The notes: generated from the letters alone by a model not told the origin. DNA of 64,000 nt from Siphonodentalium dalli (GCA_032622095.1 CP136068.1:2023314-2087313); one strand, 5' to 3'. Shown: positions 34,291 to 44,637, numbered from the stretch's first letter. Translations and numbers: made by a program.

Positions 34291-35104
34291 ACGCTCTTTA
34301 TTAGTTATTTAATAAATTATTTAACTCGCAGAAGTGTTCCATTAATTCCGTAAGTCTCAGGGGGACAGGAAAAAAACTGCAGACACAGGGTGGAAAAAAA
34401 ACTGTTTTCTTCGGTTTGGGGTTTCACGAGAAGGTGCTTGGTAACTTAGTTTAGATTATTATGACTAAATGGTCATCGTCTACCAGTAGAACGCAGATTT
34501 GTACCTCGTGATGTCATGACATGTACAAACATGTATATTGGTGATCGCAACGCTTTGTATGCACTTTAAAAAAATGACAACTAGTCATTACCTCGACTTT
34601 GAAAAAGATGCAAATGAGATGAGTGAGATACCAGCATATAACTGTTTTCTGATACCATTGGAGGAGAAACGTGTAAATTTTTGACGCCTATGTACCCCCC
34701 CCCCCCCCACACACACATCCCCGGTACGTTGTGTCCCGCAGTTTTTTTCCGCCCCCCCCCCCACCCCTGTAAGTCTCAGAGTCTTGCAGATTTTCAGTCC
34801 AAATTTCCATATTTATAGAAATCCGGGCATCAGTTTTTTTTAAAACAGTCATAGACAACGTTGTTGTTGTTGTTGGCATTCAGGGCACCGAAAATTCTCA
34901 CATTGCCGTAAAGAGAAAATAGCATTGTGTGTATTTAGTAAAGTCTAATTTTGACTAATTATTTTCTCGCCGTCAAAGTCCAACAATGTCGTTGTTGTTA
35001 TTCGCGGCTTGTGGGCAACCGCCAGCCCTCTGACCAGACCAAAAGCGTAGCACCATGTGGACAATGATGTTTAGAAGGTGATTATTCCGTCCACCATTCT
35101 CCTC
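34291..35104. other. Intergenic DNA with C-runs and a (TTG)n tract
   Basis: Poly-C tracts at 34697-34710 and 34752-34764 and TTGTTGTTGTTG near 34860. No gene seen. Confidence 0.45.
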
Positions 35105-35118
35105 AAACCAACCTCGAA

Positions 35119-35188
35119 GTCCCCTGTGAGGACGTATCAGGCGCTGATCTGAGAAGATTTGATCTTAGCCAAAAGGCCGAGAAGGGTA
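35119..35188 (-). pseudogene. U2 snRNA-derived sequence lacking the branch-site recognition region
   Basis: On the minus strand from 35184 the sequence CTTCTCGGCCTTTTGGCTAA, then GATCAA, equals the conserved 5' end of U2 snRNA. It then skips the GUGUAGUAUCUG segment that pairs with the intron branch site and resumes with TTCTCAGATCAG...CTGATACGTCCTC (stem-loop IIa region), followed by GTCCTCACAGGGGAC, a possible IIb stem. Beyond 35119 the similarity ends and no Sm site (AUUUUUGG) is seen. It is most simply a U2-derived retropseudogene or the head of a short retroposon; a variant U2 is less likely. Confidence 0.72.
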
Positions 35189-35439
35189 TCTCTAGAGGAC
35201 TTCGCACTAAGCGAGGTGTGGAAAATAATAGCAAATGTATTCAAAATAGACTTAAGAATATCAGCTGTGACAAAATTGTAAATTCTATATTTTGGGATAT
35301 TTTGCAACGTAGCCGGGAAATGCCGTATTTTCACTCAAGTAGATAAACGATTCTTAATAGCCTGCAAATTGACTCTTAATAGACTGCAAATTGACAATAC
35401 GTTCGTAAACGTCGTAATTTTTTACGTCATGTGAATATA

Positions 35440-35627
35440 GAGTTATCCTCCCTGCATCGGGTGACAATCACGCTGAATCCGGATATAATGAGTTTTGAAG
35501 GTGAGGGTCACGCCGCACGAACAAACCGATGGGCCTATGTTGGTTCCCGGGTGATACTACGTGCCCGTACCAAGTTTCGTCGAAATCGGTCGAGCTGTTT
35601 CAGAATCCATCGCGGCCACACATACAG

Positions 35628-35659
<32 letters not shown>

Positions 35660-35700
35660 CCTAACTTTCCTCAAATATATATTATAATATATAAAACAAA
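35440..35700. repeat. Tail of an AGGTCA-type repeat with a (CA)n tract
   Basis: GGTGAGGGTCACGCCGCACG, CCAAGTTTCGTCGAAATCGG and CGAGCTGTTTCAGAATCCAT resemble the end of the unit at 33060-33180. A (CA)n run at 35629-35652 and an AT-rich end follow. Confidence 0.7.
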
Positions 35701-35813
35701 GGGACCCCGTATAAACAATGAAAGAGAATGGTAAATATTCTTGTTGATATAATCATAATGTTTAGCATTTACCATATTCCGTGGAACATCCGGCATAAGA
35801 CGGCCTTGCTACA

Positions 35814-36300
35814 GAGTCTAAATGTCATATGTCACATTAATATAGGTAACTATAGTCTAAATGTCATATGTCACATTAATATAGGTAACTATAGCTGAAC
35901 CAGTCACATTAATATAGGTAACTATAGCTGAACCAGTCACATTAATATAGGTAACTATAGCTGAACCAGTCACATTAATATAGGTAACTATAGCTGAACC
36001 AGTCACATTAATATAGGTAACTATAGCTGAACCAGTCACATTAATATAGGTAACTATAGCTGAACCAGTCACATTAATATAGGTAACTATAGCTGAACCA
36101 GTCACATTAATATAGGTAACTATAGCTGAACCAGTCACATTAATATAGGTAACTATAGCTGAACCAGTCACATTAATATAGGTAACTATAGCTGAACCAG
36201 TCACATTAATATAGGTAACTATAGCTGAACCAGTCACATTAATATAGGTAACTATAGCTGAACCAGTCACATTAATATAGGTAGCTATAGCTGAACCAGG
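35814..36300. repeat. 33-bp tandem array, about 12 units plus two longer ones
   Basis: The unit CACATTAATATAGGTAACTA continues with TAGCTGAACCAGT and repeats almost without change. Two leading copies of 39 bp carry CTAAATGTCATATGT instead. The 180-codon minus-strand frame is only a consequence of the 33-bp (11-codon) unit. Confidence 0.96.
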
Positions 36301-36309
36301 CTCCCTTAA

Positions 36310-36664
36310 TTCGGCATCCTTTATTCGGCGTCGGGGGCCCCTTTGTGTGTTAGGGACGGGCCCATGTCCCCTTTGTGCGCTTCGTGCACAATTGGACATA
36401 AATATTCACTTATATTCATATTTGACTTATTTGATTCTGAAATAAGCCCAAAGTGATCTTATTTTAATTTTGTGAGTGTGTTTTAAAAATGTATTTAATT
36501 AAAATAAATTTAAATCCAAATTTTGAAAATCTAACGCCGTTATAACCTCCGCCATGCAGGAGTCTGGGAGAAAAATCTGGACGGACAGATCACACTCTTT
36601 TATATATATATATAGACTATATATAGACTATAGCTGAAACAACCTTTATCCAGCATTGGAGGGG
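36310..36664. repeat. Left part of a dispersed repeat split by the hAT-like element
   Basis: CCCCTTTGTG...CTTCG(T/C)GCACA, CGCCGTTATA and GTCTGGGAGAAAAATC(T/C)GGAC recur at 41038-41330 on the right of the 36673-41030 element. It ends with a (TA)n tract near 36601. Confidence 0.6.
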
Positions 36665-36727
36665 CCTGCGACCAGAGACGTGGCGACAGGGGTGGGGGTG
36701 TCTATGGAATCCTATTACGGCCACTTG

Positions 36728-37115
36728 CTAATGGCGCTTTCGGCGCCGAAAGCGACAAAATGTGCGCCGATCGGCGCACTTTTTGTCGCTTTCGGCGCTT
36801 TCGGCGCGCGCGCCGAAAGCGACAAAAAGTGCGCCATTAGCGTTGTTTCGGCGCGCGCCGAAAGCGCCGAAAGCGACAAAAAGTGCGCCATTAGCGTTGT
36901 TTCGGCGCGCGCCGAAAGCGCCGAAAGCGCCGAAAGCGACAAAATGTGCGCCGATCGGCGCACTTTTTGTCGCTTTCGGCGCTTTCGGCGCGCGCGCCGA
37001 AAGCGACAAAAAGTGCGCCATTAGCGTTGTTTCGGCGCACCGCGCCGAAAGCGACAGAAAGTGCGCCATTAGCGCGGTGCGCCATTAGGGCATTCGGCGC
37101 GGTGCGCCATTAGCG
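36728..37115. repeat. CpG-rich GCGCCGAAAGCGAC array, left
   Basis: Alternating direct and inverted copies of GCGCCGAAAGCGACAAAAAG / CTTTTTGTCGCTTTCGGCGC with TGCGCCATTAGCG and GGCGCGCGCGCC. Extremely CpG-dense in an AT-rich setting and strongly self-complementary. All six frames open into RAESAESDKK-type peptides, which are shadows. Confidence 0.95.
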
Positions 37116-37147
37116 CATGTATACAATTAAGTATGTGATCAGCCCAG

Positions 37148-37488
37148 CAGGGGTGCCGGAAGAGGGGGCAGCTGATCCCCTGCCCTTGACCAAGGGGGCA
37201 GGACTTGCCCTTTTTCTGGAGACAGAAAATGCTGTGTTTAATCTCGTGTTTTTATAGCAAAATGTAACTTTTTGGGTCCAAATACCACCAATTTCACAAG
37301 GAATATTAATTTTTTGTCAAAAACGGCCATAAAAACCGACAAATACCTTTAAAATAGGGATTTTTGCCACAATGAATTTATGGTTGTTTTTTCCGAGTTT
37401 GCGGAGAAAATTCCCTTTTTTTGGGCAGAAAAGTGCCATTTTTGTAGGCTCCCCCCCCCGATGCCCTTGGATGCTCCCGGCACCTCAG
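37148..37488. mobile_element. Possible small CAG-ended transposon
   Basis: CAGGGGTGCCGG at 37148 and CCGGCACCTCAG ending 37488 are inverted with two changes. No convincing 8-bp duplication was found, so this is tentative. Confidence 0.35.
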
Positions 37489-38034
37489 TGCAGATCGGAC
37501 ATGGCCATATGTGTACAATGTATAGGCCTATGTATCAATTTTAAAAGGGAGGGGCTGAATTTTGCTGTAGATACACCTCTAAATGCTATAATTTGTCATT
37601 ATTCAGATTTAAAATTATTTATTAATATGGTACTTAACACATGTATGAATTTTCACTATAAATGAGTCTAAATATAGTCAAGTGATTAGTATGCATACAT
37701 TTGAGCAACTTTTTAAGTGAGTGTTGCCGCATGTAATTAAATGTAATATAATGAAAAAGTCTGTTAATAATTGAACACCACAACTGACTGTCACTAGCTG
37801 TGATAGACTTGCAGTGAATATATTGATTGAGTAATTGGCAATCATGAATATTTTTGTGGGACAAACCCCAGCTTCTGGCATGATTCAGGGTACGTTCATA
37901 CGCTGGCAAGTTTGCAAGGTACATTTTTGTGGGCATTTCGTCATAGAAAACCACATGGTGCCAGAATATGAACGGAAATATGCACCTAACATGCATCTTT
38001 ACCAGAGCGAAAGACATCGGAAGTAACATTTATA

Positions 38035-38149
38035 TAGTTCCACTTGTACTACCAGTGCTACCTCCAAATACCTGTATGATTTATTCTTGTGAGATAATTT
38101 GCATGATATTTACAGGCAAATTCCGGTAGCATCGTTACCAGTGGAACTA
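38035..38149. mobile_element. Small foldback MITE, 115 bp
   Basis: TAGTTCCACTTGTACTACCA and ATCGTTACCAGTGGAACTA form imperfect arms, with CAAATACCTGTA / TACAGGCAAATT inside. Confidence 0.55.
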
Positions 38150-38179
38150 CATAGATTTATTTCGCACGTATACTAGTAG

Positions 38180-39075
38180 TTAGCCCCCCAACTTTGGTCA
38201 AAAGTATAACAGTTGGAAATTTCATACTTGCCAAAACATTAGTTGGAAATTTCACACCAACAATAGGTGAAATATGTTCTTGTAGTTTGATTATAAAACA
38301 ATTTATTGGGGGGGGGGGGAAATGTTCCTATGTTTGGTAAAAACTTTGGACAGAAATGGTCATCAGTTGGAAATTTTCCAACCTTAGGGGGGGGGTAACA
38401 GATTGGAAATTTCCAACACTTGGAAAGCTTGTGTCCTGGTCCCTCCCCCGTGGCCAGTCAAAAACTTCTAGTTAATTTAAGAAAACAATATTGTCATACA
38501 TTTGGTCAACATTGTCATTGGAATTGTCATCAGTTGGAAATTTTCCAACCTAAGTGGGGGGGTGTAGGGTTTAAATTTACAACGGTAGGAAGGCTTGAGG
38601 CTAGTGTAGATGTTACGATTTCAAAATTTTCTTGTTAAGATTTCTAAATTTTCGCACACCGGATCGAACCATGGTCGGCCCGGTGTGTCATTGCCCCACA
38701 TCCACATGGCCAATACAAAACTGCTAATTAGTTTAGCAAAACAATATTTTACTACATTTGGTCAAATTTGTGGACAGAAATGGTCATCACTTGAAGAATT
38801 TTCCAACCTGAGGGGAGTATGAGGTTTGAAATTTTCAAATAACTAATAAATGTTCAGGTTAAAATATCTGTCAATGTTCTCATACCAGGAATATAGAAAT
38901 ATAAAACCATGGCTTATGAATATATTAGAAATTAGGCCTGACTGAGGTTCAAGGGGGGGGGGGGGGGGGGGGGGGGTGCAAATGGAATTATTCAAAAACT
39001 TGTGTTGGTCTGATTCTGACTAAAGGGGGGATGCAGTTGGAATTTCCCAAGGTGGACACCCCCCCCCCCAAACAT
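38180..39075. repeat. Internal copy of the hAT-like interior
   Basis: CAACTTTGGTCAAA, ACAGTTGGAAATTTCATAC, CAAAACATTAGTTGGAAATT and later CCGGATCGAACCATGGTCGG and CCAAGGTGGACACC follow the same order as 39990-41003. Several poly-G tracts (for example 38957-38976) interrupt it. Confidence 0.85.
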
Positions 39076-39467
39076 GTAGTTGAAATTGAAGTCAGAAGAA
39101 CCCCTCCCCCCAGATTGTGCCATGAAACTTTACTCTGCATAGTGCTTGTAGAGATATTATTCCATCAGTGCAAAACATGGGAACTTTTTTTATGTTCTAA
39201 CATGGAACTTTATAACATTGAACAAACAAGGCAGAGAACATGTTGGACTCTCCGTTACCACATCCCTGCATCCATGCGAATGGGGGGGGGGGGTTCAGGA
39301 GCTGTGGCTTTTGAAGTTCACTCACCTAATTGTAATTCCATATTTCTGATAAAACTTATAGATAATTTCACGGTGTGTAAAATTTAGAAAAAAATTGTCA
39401 ACAATAAACGCCTCCATTTTAATGGCATACAGAAGTTACACCTCGTTACGCATGCCGGAAACGCTGC

Positions 39468-39958
39468 ACTTTTTGTCGCTTTCGGCGCTTTCGGCGCATC
39501 GCGCCGAAAGCGCCGAAAGCGCCGAAAGCGACAAAATGTGCGCCGATCGGCGCACTTTTTGTCGCTTTCGGCGCTTTCGGCGCGTTACTAACGGCGCATA
39601 TTTTGTCGCTTTCGGCGCGGTGCGCCGAAAGCGCCGAAAGCGCCGAAAGCGCCGAAAGCGACAAAAAGTGCGCCGTAACGGCGCATATTTTGTCGCTTTC
39701 GGCGCTTTCGGCGCGCGCCGAAATAACGCTAATGGCGCACATTTTGTCGCTTTCGGCGCACCGCGCCGAAAGCGCCGAAAGCGCCGAAAGCGCCGAAAGC
39801 GCCGAAAGCGACAAATAGTGCGCCGTTACGGCGCACTTTTTGTCGCTTTCGGCGCTTTCGGCGCTTTCGGCGCTTTCGGCGCGTTACTAATGGCGCACTT
39901 TTTGTCGCTTTCGGCGCTTTCGGCGCATCGCGCCGAAAGCGCCGAAAGCGCCATTAGC
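39468..39958. repeat. CpG-rich GCGCCGAAAGCGAC array, right
   Basis: Same motif as 36728-37115, with up to five consecutive GCCGAAAGC units and spacers GTTACTAACGGCGC and GTAACGGCGC. It lies in inverted position at the other end of the 3.28-kb element. Confidence 0.95.
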
Positions 39959-39989
39959 AAGTGGCCGTAATAGGATTCCATAGGTGTCT

Positions 39990-41003
39990 CACCCCCCCCC
40001 AACTTTGGTCAAATTTTTCAACAGTTGGAAATTTCATACCTGGCAAAACATTAGTTGGAAATTTCACTCCAACAATAGGTTGAAAATGTTCTTGTAGTTT
40101 GATTTTCAAACAATTTATTGGGGGAAATAATTGTTTTTGGACCAATATTTGCATATTTTCTTATTTTTGTCAAAATTTTGGACTGAAATGGTCATCAGTT
40201 GGAAATTTTCCAACCTTAGGGCGGGTGTGACAGGTTGGAAATTTCCAACACTTGAAAAGCTTGTATCCTGGTCCCTCCCCCGTGGCCAGTCAAAACTGCT
40301 AGTTAATTTAAGAAAACAATATTGTCATGCATTTGGTCAAAATTGTCATTGGAATTATCATCAGTTGGAAAAATTTCCAACTCTAGGAAGGCTTGAGGCT
40401 AATCTAGATTTTGCGATTTTCTTGTTCAGATTTCAAAATTTGCGCACACCGGGCCGAACCATGGTCGGCCCGGTGTGTCATTGTCCCTCCCATGTGGCCA
40501 ATACAAAACTGCTAATTAGTTTAACAAAACAATATTTTACTACATTTGGTCAAACTTGTGGACTAAAATGGCCATCAGTTGGAGAATTTTCCAACCTGAT
40601 GAGGAGCATGAGGTTTGTAATTTCCAACACTAGGAAAGCTTCAGTTGAGGCCAGTCTATGCTAGGATTTGCGATTTTCTTGTATAGTTTTCAAAATGTTC
40701 TCACACCGGCCCGAACAACCATGGTTAGCCCGGAGTGTCCTGGTCTCTTGCCCGCAGCCGTGTGCATTTGTCTGGAGTGAGACCACTAGATGTTAGGATT
40801 TATGCAATTTTTCAGGTTTAAATATCTGAATGTTCTCATACCGGGAATATAGAACCATGTATGGTTTATGAATATATAGGATATTAGTGAGGTGCAAAGG
40901 GGGGGGGGGTGCAAATGGAATTATGCAAAACTTGTGTTTGGTCTGATTGGGATTCAAGGGGGGGGGGGGTGCAGTTGGAATTTCCCAAGGTGGACACCCC
41001 CCA
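39990..41003. repeat. Right interior of the hAT-like element
   Basis: Direct repeat of 38180-39075. Its last 400 bp (40600-41003, with TGCATTTGTCTGGAGTGAGA and GGTTTATGAATATATAGGAT) also match 14270-14700 in the other hAT-like element. Confidence 0.85.
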
Positions 41004-41037
41004 AACAGAGACCCTCTAGCCACGTCCCTGCCTGCGG

Positions 41038-41360
41038 CCCCTTTGTAAGTTATAGGCCTGTTGCTCCTGTATGTGCTTCGCGCACATTTTGATCGTTTAA
41101 ATAGTTTGATTTAACAAAAAACAAAACAAAAAAAATTAATTATTTTAGATTGAGCTAAATTAACAAAACAAAATTTTATTTTATTATCAAATTTTGTTTA
41201 AACTAGCGCCGTTATACCCCCGCCAGGATAACCCAAGTCACCACACCAAATTTGGTTGAAACCGGTCTAGGGTCTGGGAGAAAAATCCGGACAGACTGAC
41301 AGATGGACGGACAGGCAGATCCTACTCTCATATAATATATATATATATATATATATATCC
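41038..41360. repeat. Right part of the dispersed repeat split by the hAT-like element
   Basis: Matches 36340-36620 in CTTCGCGCACA, GCGCCGTTATA, CTGGGAGAAAAATCCGGAC and a terminal (TA)n tract (41336-41360). Confidence 0.6.
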
Positions 41361-42040
41361 TTTATTTTCCTCCGTTACACGAAGAGCTTATCAAACATTA
41401 AACATCACAATACAAATATTTACACAAGTGGGATGAACAGGTGAAGAAGACATATACAAATGAAAACAAATTCAGACAGAAATCAAAGTCAGAGCGACAG
41501 ACATACAATGTACATATACGCAGACAGCTATGTCGATTGGCAGGTATGCGGACACATGCAGGCGAACATATATACATACATACACTGACGAGCGGACGGA
41601 TGTACAGACATGTACGCAGTCATAGACACACACGCGCACCCACACACACACATATATACATATATATATATACACACATACATACATACATGCTAAATTC
41701 ATTCATTTGTTCACTAATTCGTTGCATATATATTCCTTTGAGTATAATAGGAGATGTTCCCATAAATGGCTGGCTTTAATGTACAGTACCCCTCTATACC
41801 TGACCTCCAGTTACAACAATAACATCTTATCGCATTTTTATTTATGATATATTCCCCACAAGATCATAAAACGAAGCCGCCAAGGTAATCAAATTCATAT
41901 CAAAAGTTGTGTACATGTATATTAGTCAACATGTAGGAAACAATTGACTTCTAAAAGTGTCCCTAACCGTGTAACAAAGCAATGCAAAGATACATTGTTA
42001 TCGTGTAGATATATTGTTATAAATCCTCGAACAATTGGTG
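41361..42040. other. Intergenic DNA with dinucleotide microsatellites
   Basis: CA/TA-rich tracts at about 41626-41690. I see no gene. Confidence 0.45.
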
Positions 42041-42304
42041 GGTCAACTGGTGTGTCTCTGAAAATAAACCAGAAACAAAAATTGAGAAAAGGGGAGGGGT
42101 GGGAGCCAAGATAAGTTTAGAAAAACGTGTGTGGGACTTTTTCCCACCTCCCCTTGTGGGACACTGGATTCATTTCCCCGCCTCCTTTGTGTGACCCTGA
42201 ATGCATTTTCCGCGCCCCCCCCCCCCCGTTGTGGGACCATGAATACATTTCTAACAAGAAATTGCACATCGGATGGGCAGGGCGGAAACCATATTTCAAA
42301 AAAG

Positions 42305-42600
42305 ATGTATGAGCGGAGTGACAAAAATTTCACAGTTTCAGATGAACAAAGATGGATAACCCTTGAACGGAAAATGCAAACAACAGAACTGAACCCTCTT
42401 TTGAAAGCCCTCCTGAATGTCAAACATCCATACCAAGTTTAATCGAGATATGATAATCCATGGTTGAGACATATGAGCGGACGGTCGGAAATCCAACATT
42501 TTCAGATAAACAAAGAGCGATGACTCTTGAATGGAAAATGTGAAAACGTCAATGAACCCTCTGTTGAAAGCCCCCCTGATGCCAAACCTGGATACCAATT
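42305..42600. repeat. Tandem duplication of about 150 bp
   Basis: GAGCGGA..., CAGAT(G/A)AACAAAGA, CTTGAA(C/T)GGAAAATG, GAACCCTCT(T/G)TTGAAAGCCC and CATACCAA / GATACCAA appear in two successive copies (about 42310-42440 and 42475-42600). Confidence 0.75.
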
Positions 42601-42799
42601 ATTAATGTCACGTAAGTTAAATGCGCACATATGATCACATATCGCTATTCATGCGCACATCATACCTAATTGAACGAAAGTGGGGGTTTCCCCAATCCCC
42701 ATTGTTATTGTATTGCTCATTTCCCCGTTCGATATCTTCACAAAATGTCCTATGTAAGTATGCGAGACCTGTGAAATGACTCAACGGTTCGATCGATTG

Positions 42800-42935
42800 G
42801 TTTCACCCCGTCCGCCGGCGATCCGTGTTTTCTATCCACCGCACGCGCGCAGTTAATTAGATGCACAGGTCGGAAGTCGATTATCCGGGTGACTATGGGA
42901 TCTATTTATAGCCGCTCGGCTCCGATGTACACAGA
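42800..42935 (+). promoter_or_regulatory. Candidate RNA polymerase II promoter with TATA box
   Basis: A CpG-rich stretch (CCCCGTCCGCCGGCGATCCG; CCACCGCACGCGCGCAG) is followed by CTATTTATAG at 42902-42911, a good TATA match. A start site would be expected near 42935. This is one of the few low-repeat parts of the window. Confidence 0.45.
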
Positions 42936-43061
42936 ACGTGCGTGTGTTGGTGAATAAAAGACCGATGGATTTATAGGAGATTTCAACGATTAATTGTGCG
43001 GTTTCTCTTATTCGAGGAATATATCCGAAGCTTTATATCGTCAGGTTTCTATTTCATTGAG
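42935..43061 (+). other. Candidate non-coding first exon
   Basis: Sequence from the predicted start to a splice-donor match, GAG|GTAAAT, at 43062. ATG codons inside open only short frames, so it would be largely 5' UTR. Downstream exons cannot be identified, so this is tentative. Confidence 0.3.
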
Positions 43062-43154
43062 GTAAATAAATATTATAGACATTTATTTCTTCGTCTATTG
43101 TCAAGTTTTGCGACGATAAAATTGAGGCATCGCCGATTCCTAAATCAGACAGAT

Positions 43155-43496
43155 TCACATTTCCGATTTGGCAGGTTGCCAGCTGTCTGCAAGAGCACCG
43201 CCGGTCTCATTTATCAGACTGTTTTTGTGCTTTTTGTGCATACTTTTCGCGGACTGACTGATTTGGCTGCCAAATAAACATCTTTTCTTCAATAATTCAA
43301 GGTTTTTTCTATAAAAACTGTCCAAGGAGTGATGATTTTCTTGCATTGAAACGAGGCGAGGTCTGTGAGAATTTGCCACCGGCTCCATCCGTGCATGACA
43401 CAGACACCATATGATGATAAACAGTTGAATCAGTTTTCTCTTGACTTGACTCACGTCTGCATTATAGCATGTGGTGGGTGAGATGGGGGAAACCAT
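43155..43496 (-). other. Minus-strand frame with a signal-peptide-like segment
   Basis: A 113-codon frame contains KRKLIQLFIIIWCLCHA, which resembles a basic-hydrophobic secretory signal, followed by a polar, basic stretch (YRKNLELLKKR, KSMHKKHKN). No family is recognised. It overlaps the possible intron of the opposite-strand candidate gene and may be chance. Confidence 0.2.
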
Positions 43497-44030
43497 GTCA
43501 TGTCGAATTGCTTCAGATGTACATAATTATGGCTATGGCTACACATATTCCATGTGATATGGTGAACTTCATTATAATTCATATGGGTACATAAGTTAGG
43601 GCAAGTTAGGCATCTGGTAAATTGTTACATAACATAAACCACTAACCAGGTCTGGACTCACCATTCTGTGTCACAGTCCTCAGATCTGTTGTGGTGATTA
43701 TAATACCGGTAACAGATGTAACTCTTTTGGTAGAATACGAGTTACATGTACATACATGTTAAGCACAAACCAGGCAAAATGAAAAATATGTGACGCATAA
43801 TATTGAAATATGCAGGGGGCACAAACCAGGCGAACAACTTTCAGAAGGGTCCTTTACCAATGTACCATAAATATGCCGGTACCGTAGGCAATTACATGTA
43901 TACATGTACATGTGTCAGTCGAGGGCAAGCAGACTGGCCAGTCTTGCCGGGAGCCCCTGCATGCCCCCCCCCCCCCCACTATACTAGTACTGCCCCAGCC
44001 TGACCTACAGTAGCCGAGGCTGAGTTATTT
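43497..44030. other. Low-repeat DNA with a single relic of the 38-bp unit
   Basis: CAGGTCTGGACTCACCATTC at about 43650 matches the monomer of the array at 44877-45421. A poly-C tract lies at 43965-43978. From here ACATGTAC words become frequent. Confidence 0.5.
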
Positions 44031-44061
44031 TGAGTTTTAAGCAAAATACCCAACAGAAGGG

Positions 44062-44637
44062 CCCTGTGCCAATGCATTCTCTTATATATGTGAGTCGACC
44101 ATAGGTCGCCTCGCATACCGCTATACTTAAAGTAATTGACCACCAGTAACGTGGTGTCACCCCGTTAATATGGCGGTACTATACCGCGGTATCCTCCAAT
44201 AACGCGGGTACTAATACTGCTTGTTAATGCGAACAAGTATGTGCGAGTAAATACCTCCCCTCAAAGAGTTCCATGAAAATCACCACGGTATTCAACAAAA
44301 TTAATGCGGTGCCCGCTAAAAGACCGCAGTATCTTTATCGCCCAATACCGTAACTCCACCGCCATCACCGTCTCGATACCGCTACCGTTTATTACCGGTA
44401 TCAACGCGGTCATGACCGGAGTATCACCCTGTTTTTCTGGTCAATTACTTTGAGAATAGCGGTATATAAGAGAATACATTGGCTTAACACATTAAAATTA
44501 TAAAATTGTTAAAGAATGTAAGAAAAAATGGTAAAAAGTGTTAAAAAAAGATTTTTTTTTAGGCCAATGCATTCTCTTATATATGCGAGGCGACCTATGG
44601 TCGACTCGCATATATAAGAGAATGCATTGGCACAGGG
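44062..44637. mobile_element. Two-hairpin element, copy 1, carrying a nested MITE
   Basis: The ends CCCTGTGCCAATGCATTCTC and CATTGGCACAGGG each start a hairpin (GCGAGTCGACCATAGGTCGC type) around an AT-rich spacer. The first hairpin is split at 44118-44462 by another MITE. Removing that MITE and one TA leaves 229 bp, exactly the length of copy 2 (59090-59318), which is in opposite orientation. Confidence 0.88.
44118..44462. mobile_element. TA-flanked MITE, family B copy 1 (345 bp)
   Basis: Inverted ends CCGCTATACTTAAAGTAATT and AATTACTTTGAGAATAGCGG, flanked by TA at 44116-44117 and 44463-44464. The interior is rich in ACCGCGGT-like palindromes. Tc1/mariner-type by the TA duplication. Copy 2, inverted, is at 46689-47032. 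Confidence 0.9.

Larger units (their letters stand above)
36703..39982. mobile_element. Nested long-TIR element with CpG-dense subterminal arrays (3.28 kb)
   Basis: The inverted ends TATGGAATCCTATTACGGCC (36703) and its reverse complement (to 39982) continue through ACTTGCTAATGGCGCTTTCG, giving at least 43 bp of near-perfect inverted repeat. GGTGTC is repeated on both sides (36697-36702 and 39983-39988), extendable to 7-8 bp with one mismatch. Both ends then enter GCGCTTTCGGCGC arrays. No transposase frame is seen and I cannot assign a superfamily. Confidence 0.72.
36673..41030. mobile_element. hAT-like transposon containing a second element (4.36 kb in total)
   Basis: The left end CAGAGACGTGGCGACAGGGG (36673) and right end CTCTAGCCACGTCCCTG (to 41030) are imperfect inverted repeats of CAG(A/G)GACGTGGC type. 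The flanks CCTGCGAC (36665-36672) and CCTGCGGC (41031-41038) form an 8-bp target duplication with one change. Removing the inner element (36703-39982) leaves about 1.07 kb, similar in size to the hAT-like element at 13518-14767. No transposase is present. Confidence 0.8.

Noticed and set aside
35857-36399. A 180-codon minus-strand frame
   Set aside because: Eleven-codon translation of the 33-bp array.
36656-37088. Several frames rich in RAESAESDKK
   Set aside because: Produced by the CpG-rich GCGCCGAAAGCGAC array on either strand.
41441-41779. Plus-strand frame of 112 codons with His/Thr-rich sequence
   Set aside because: Crosses CA/TA microsatellites. No domain.
42996-43277. Plus-strand frame of 93 codons beginning in the candidate first exon
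   Set aside because: It crosses the predicted splice donor and has no recognisable domain.
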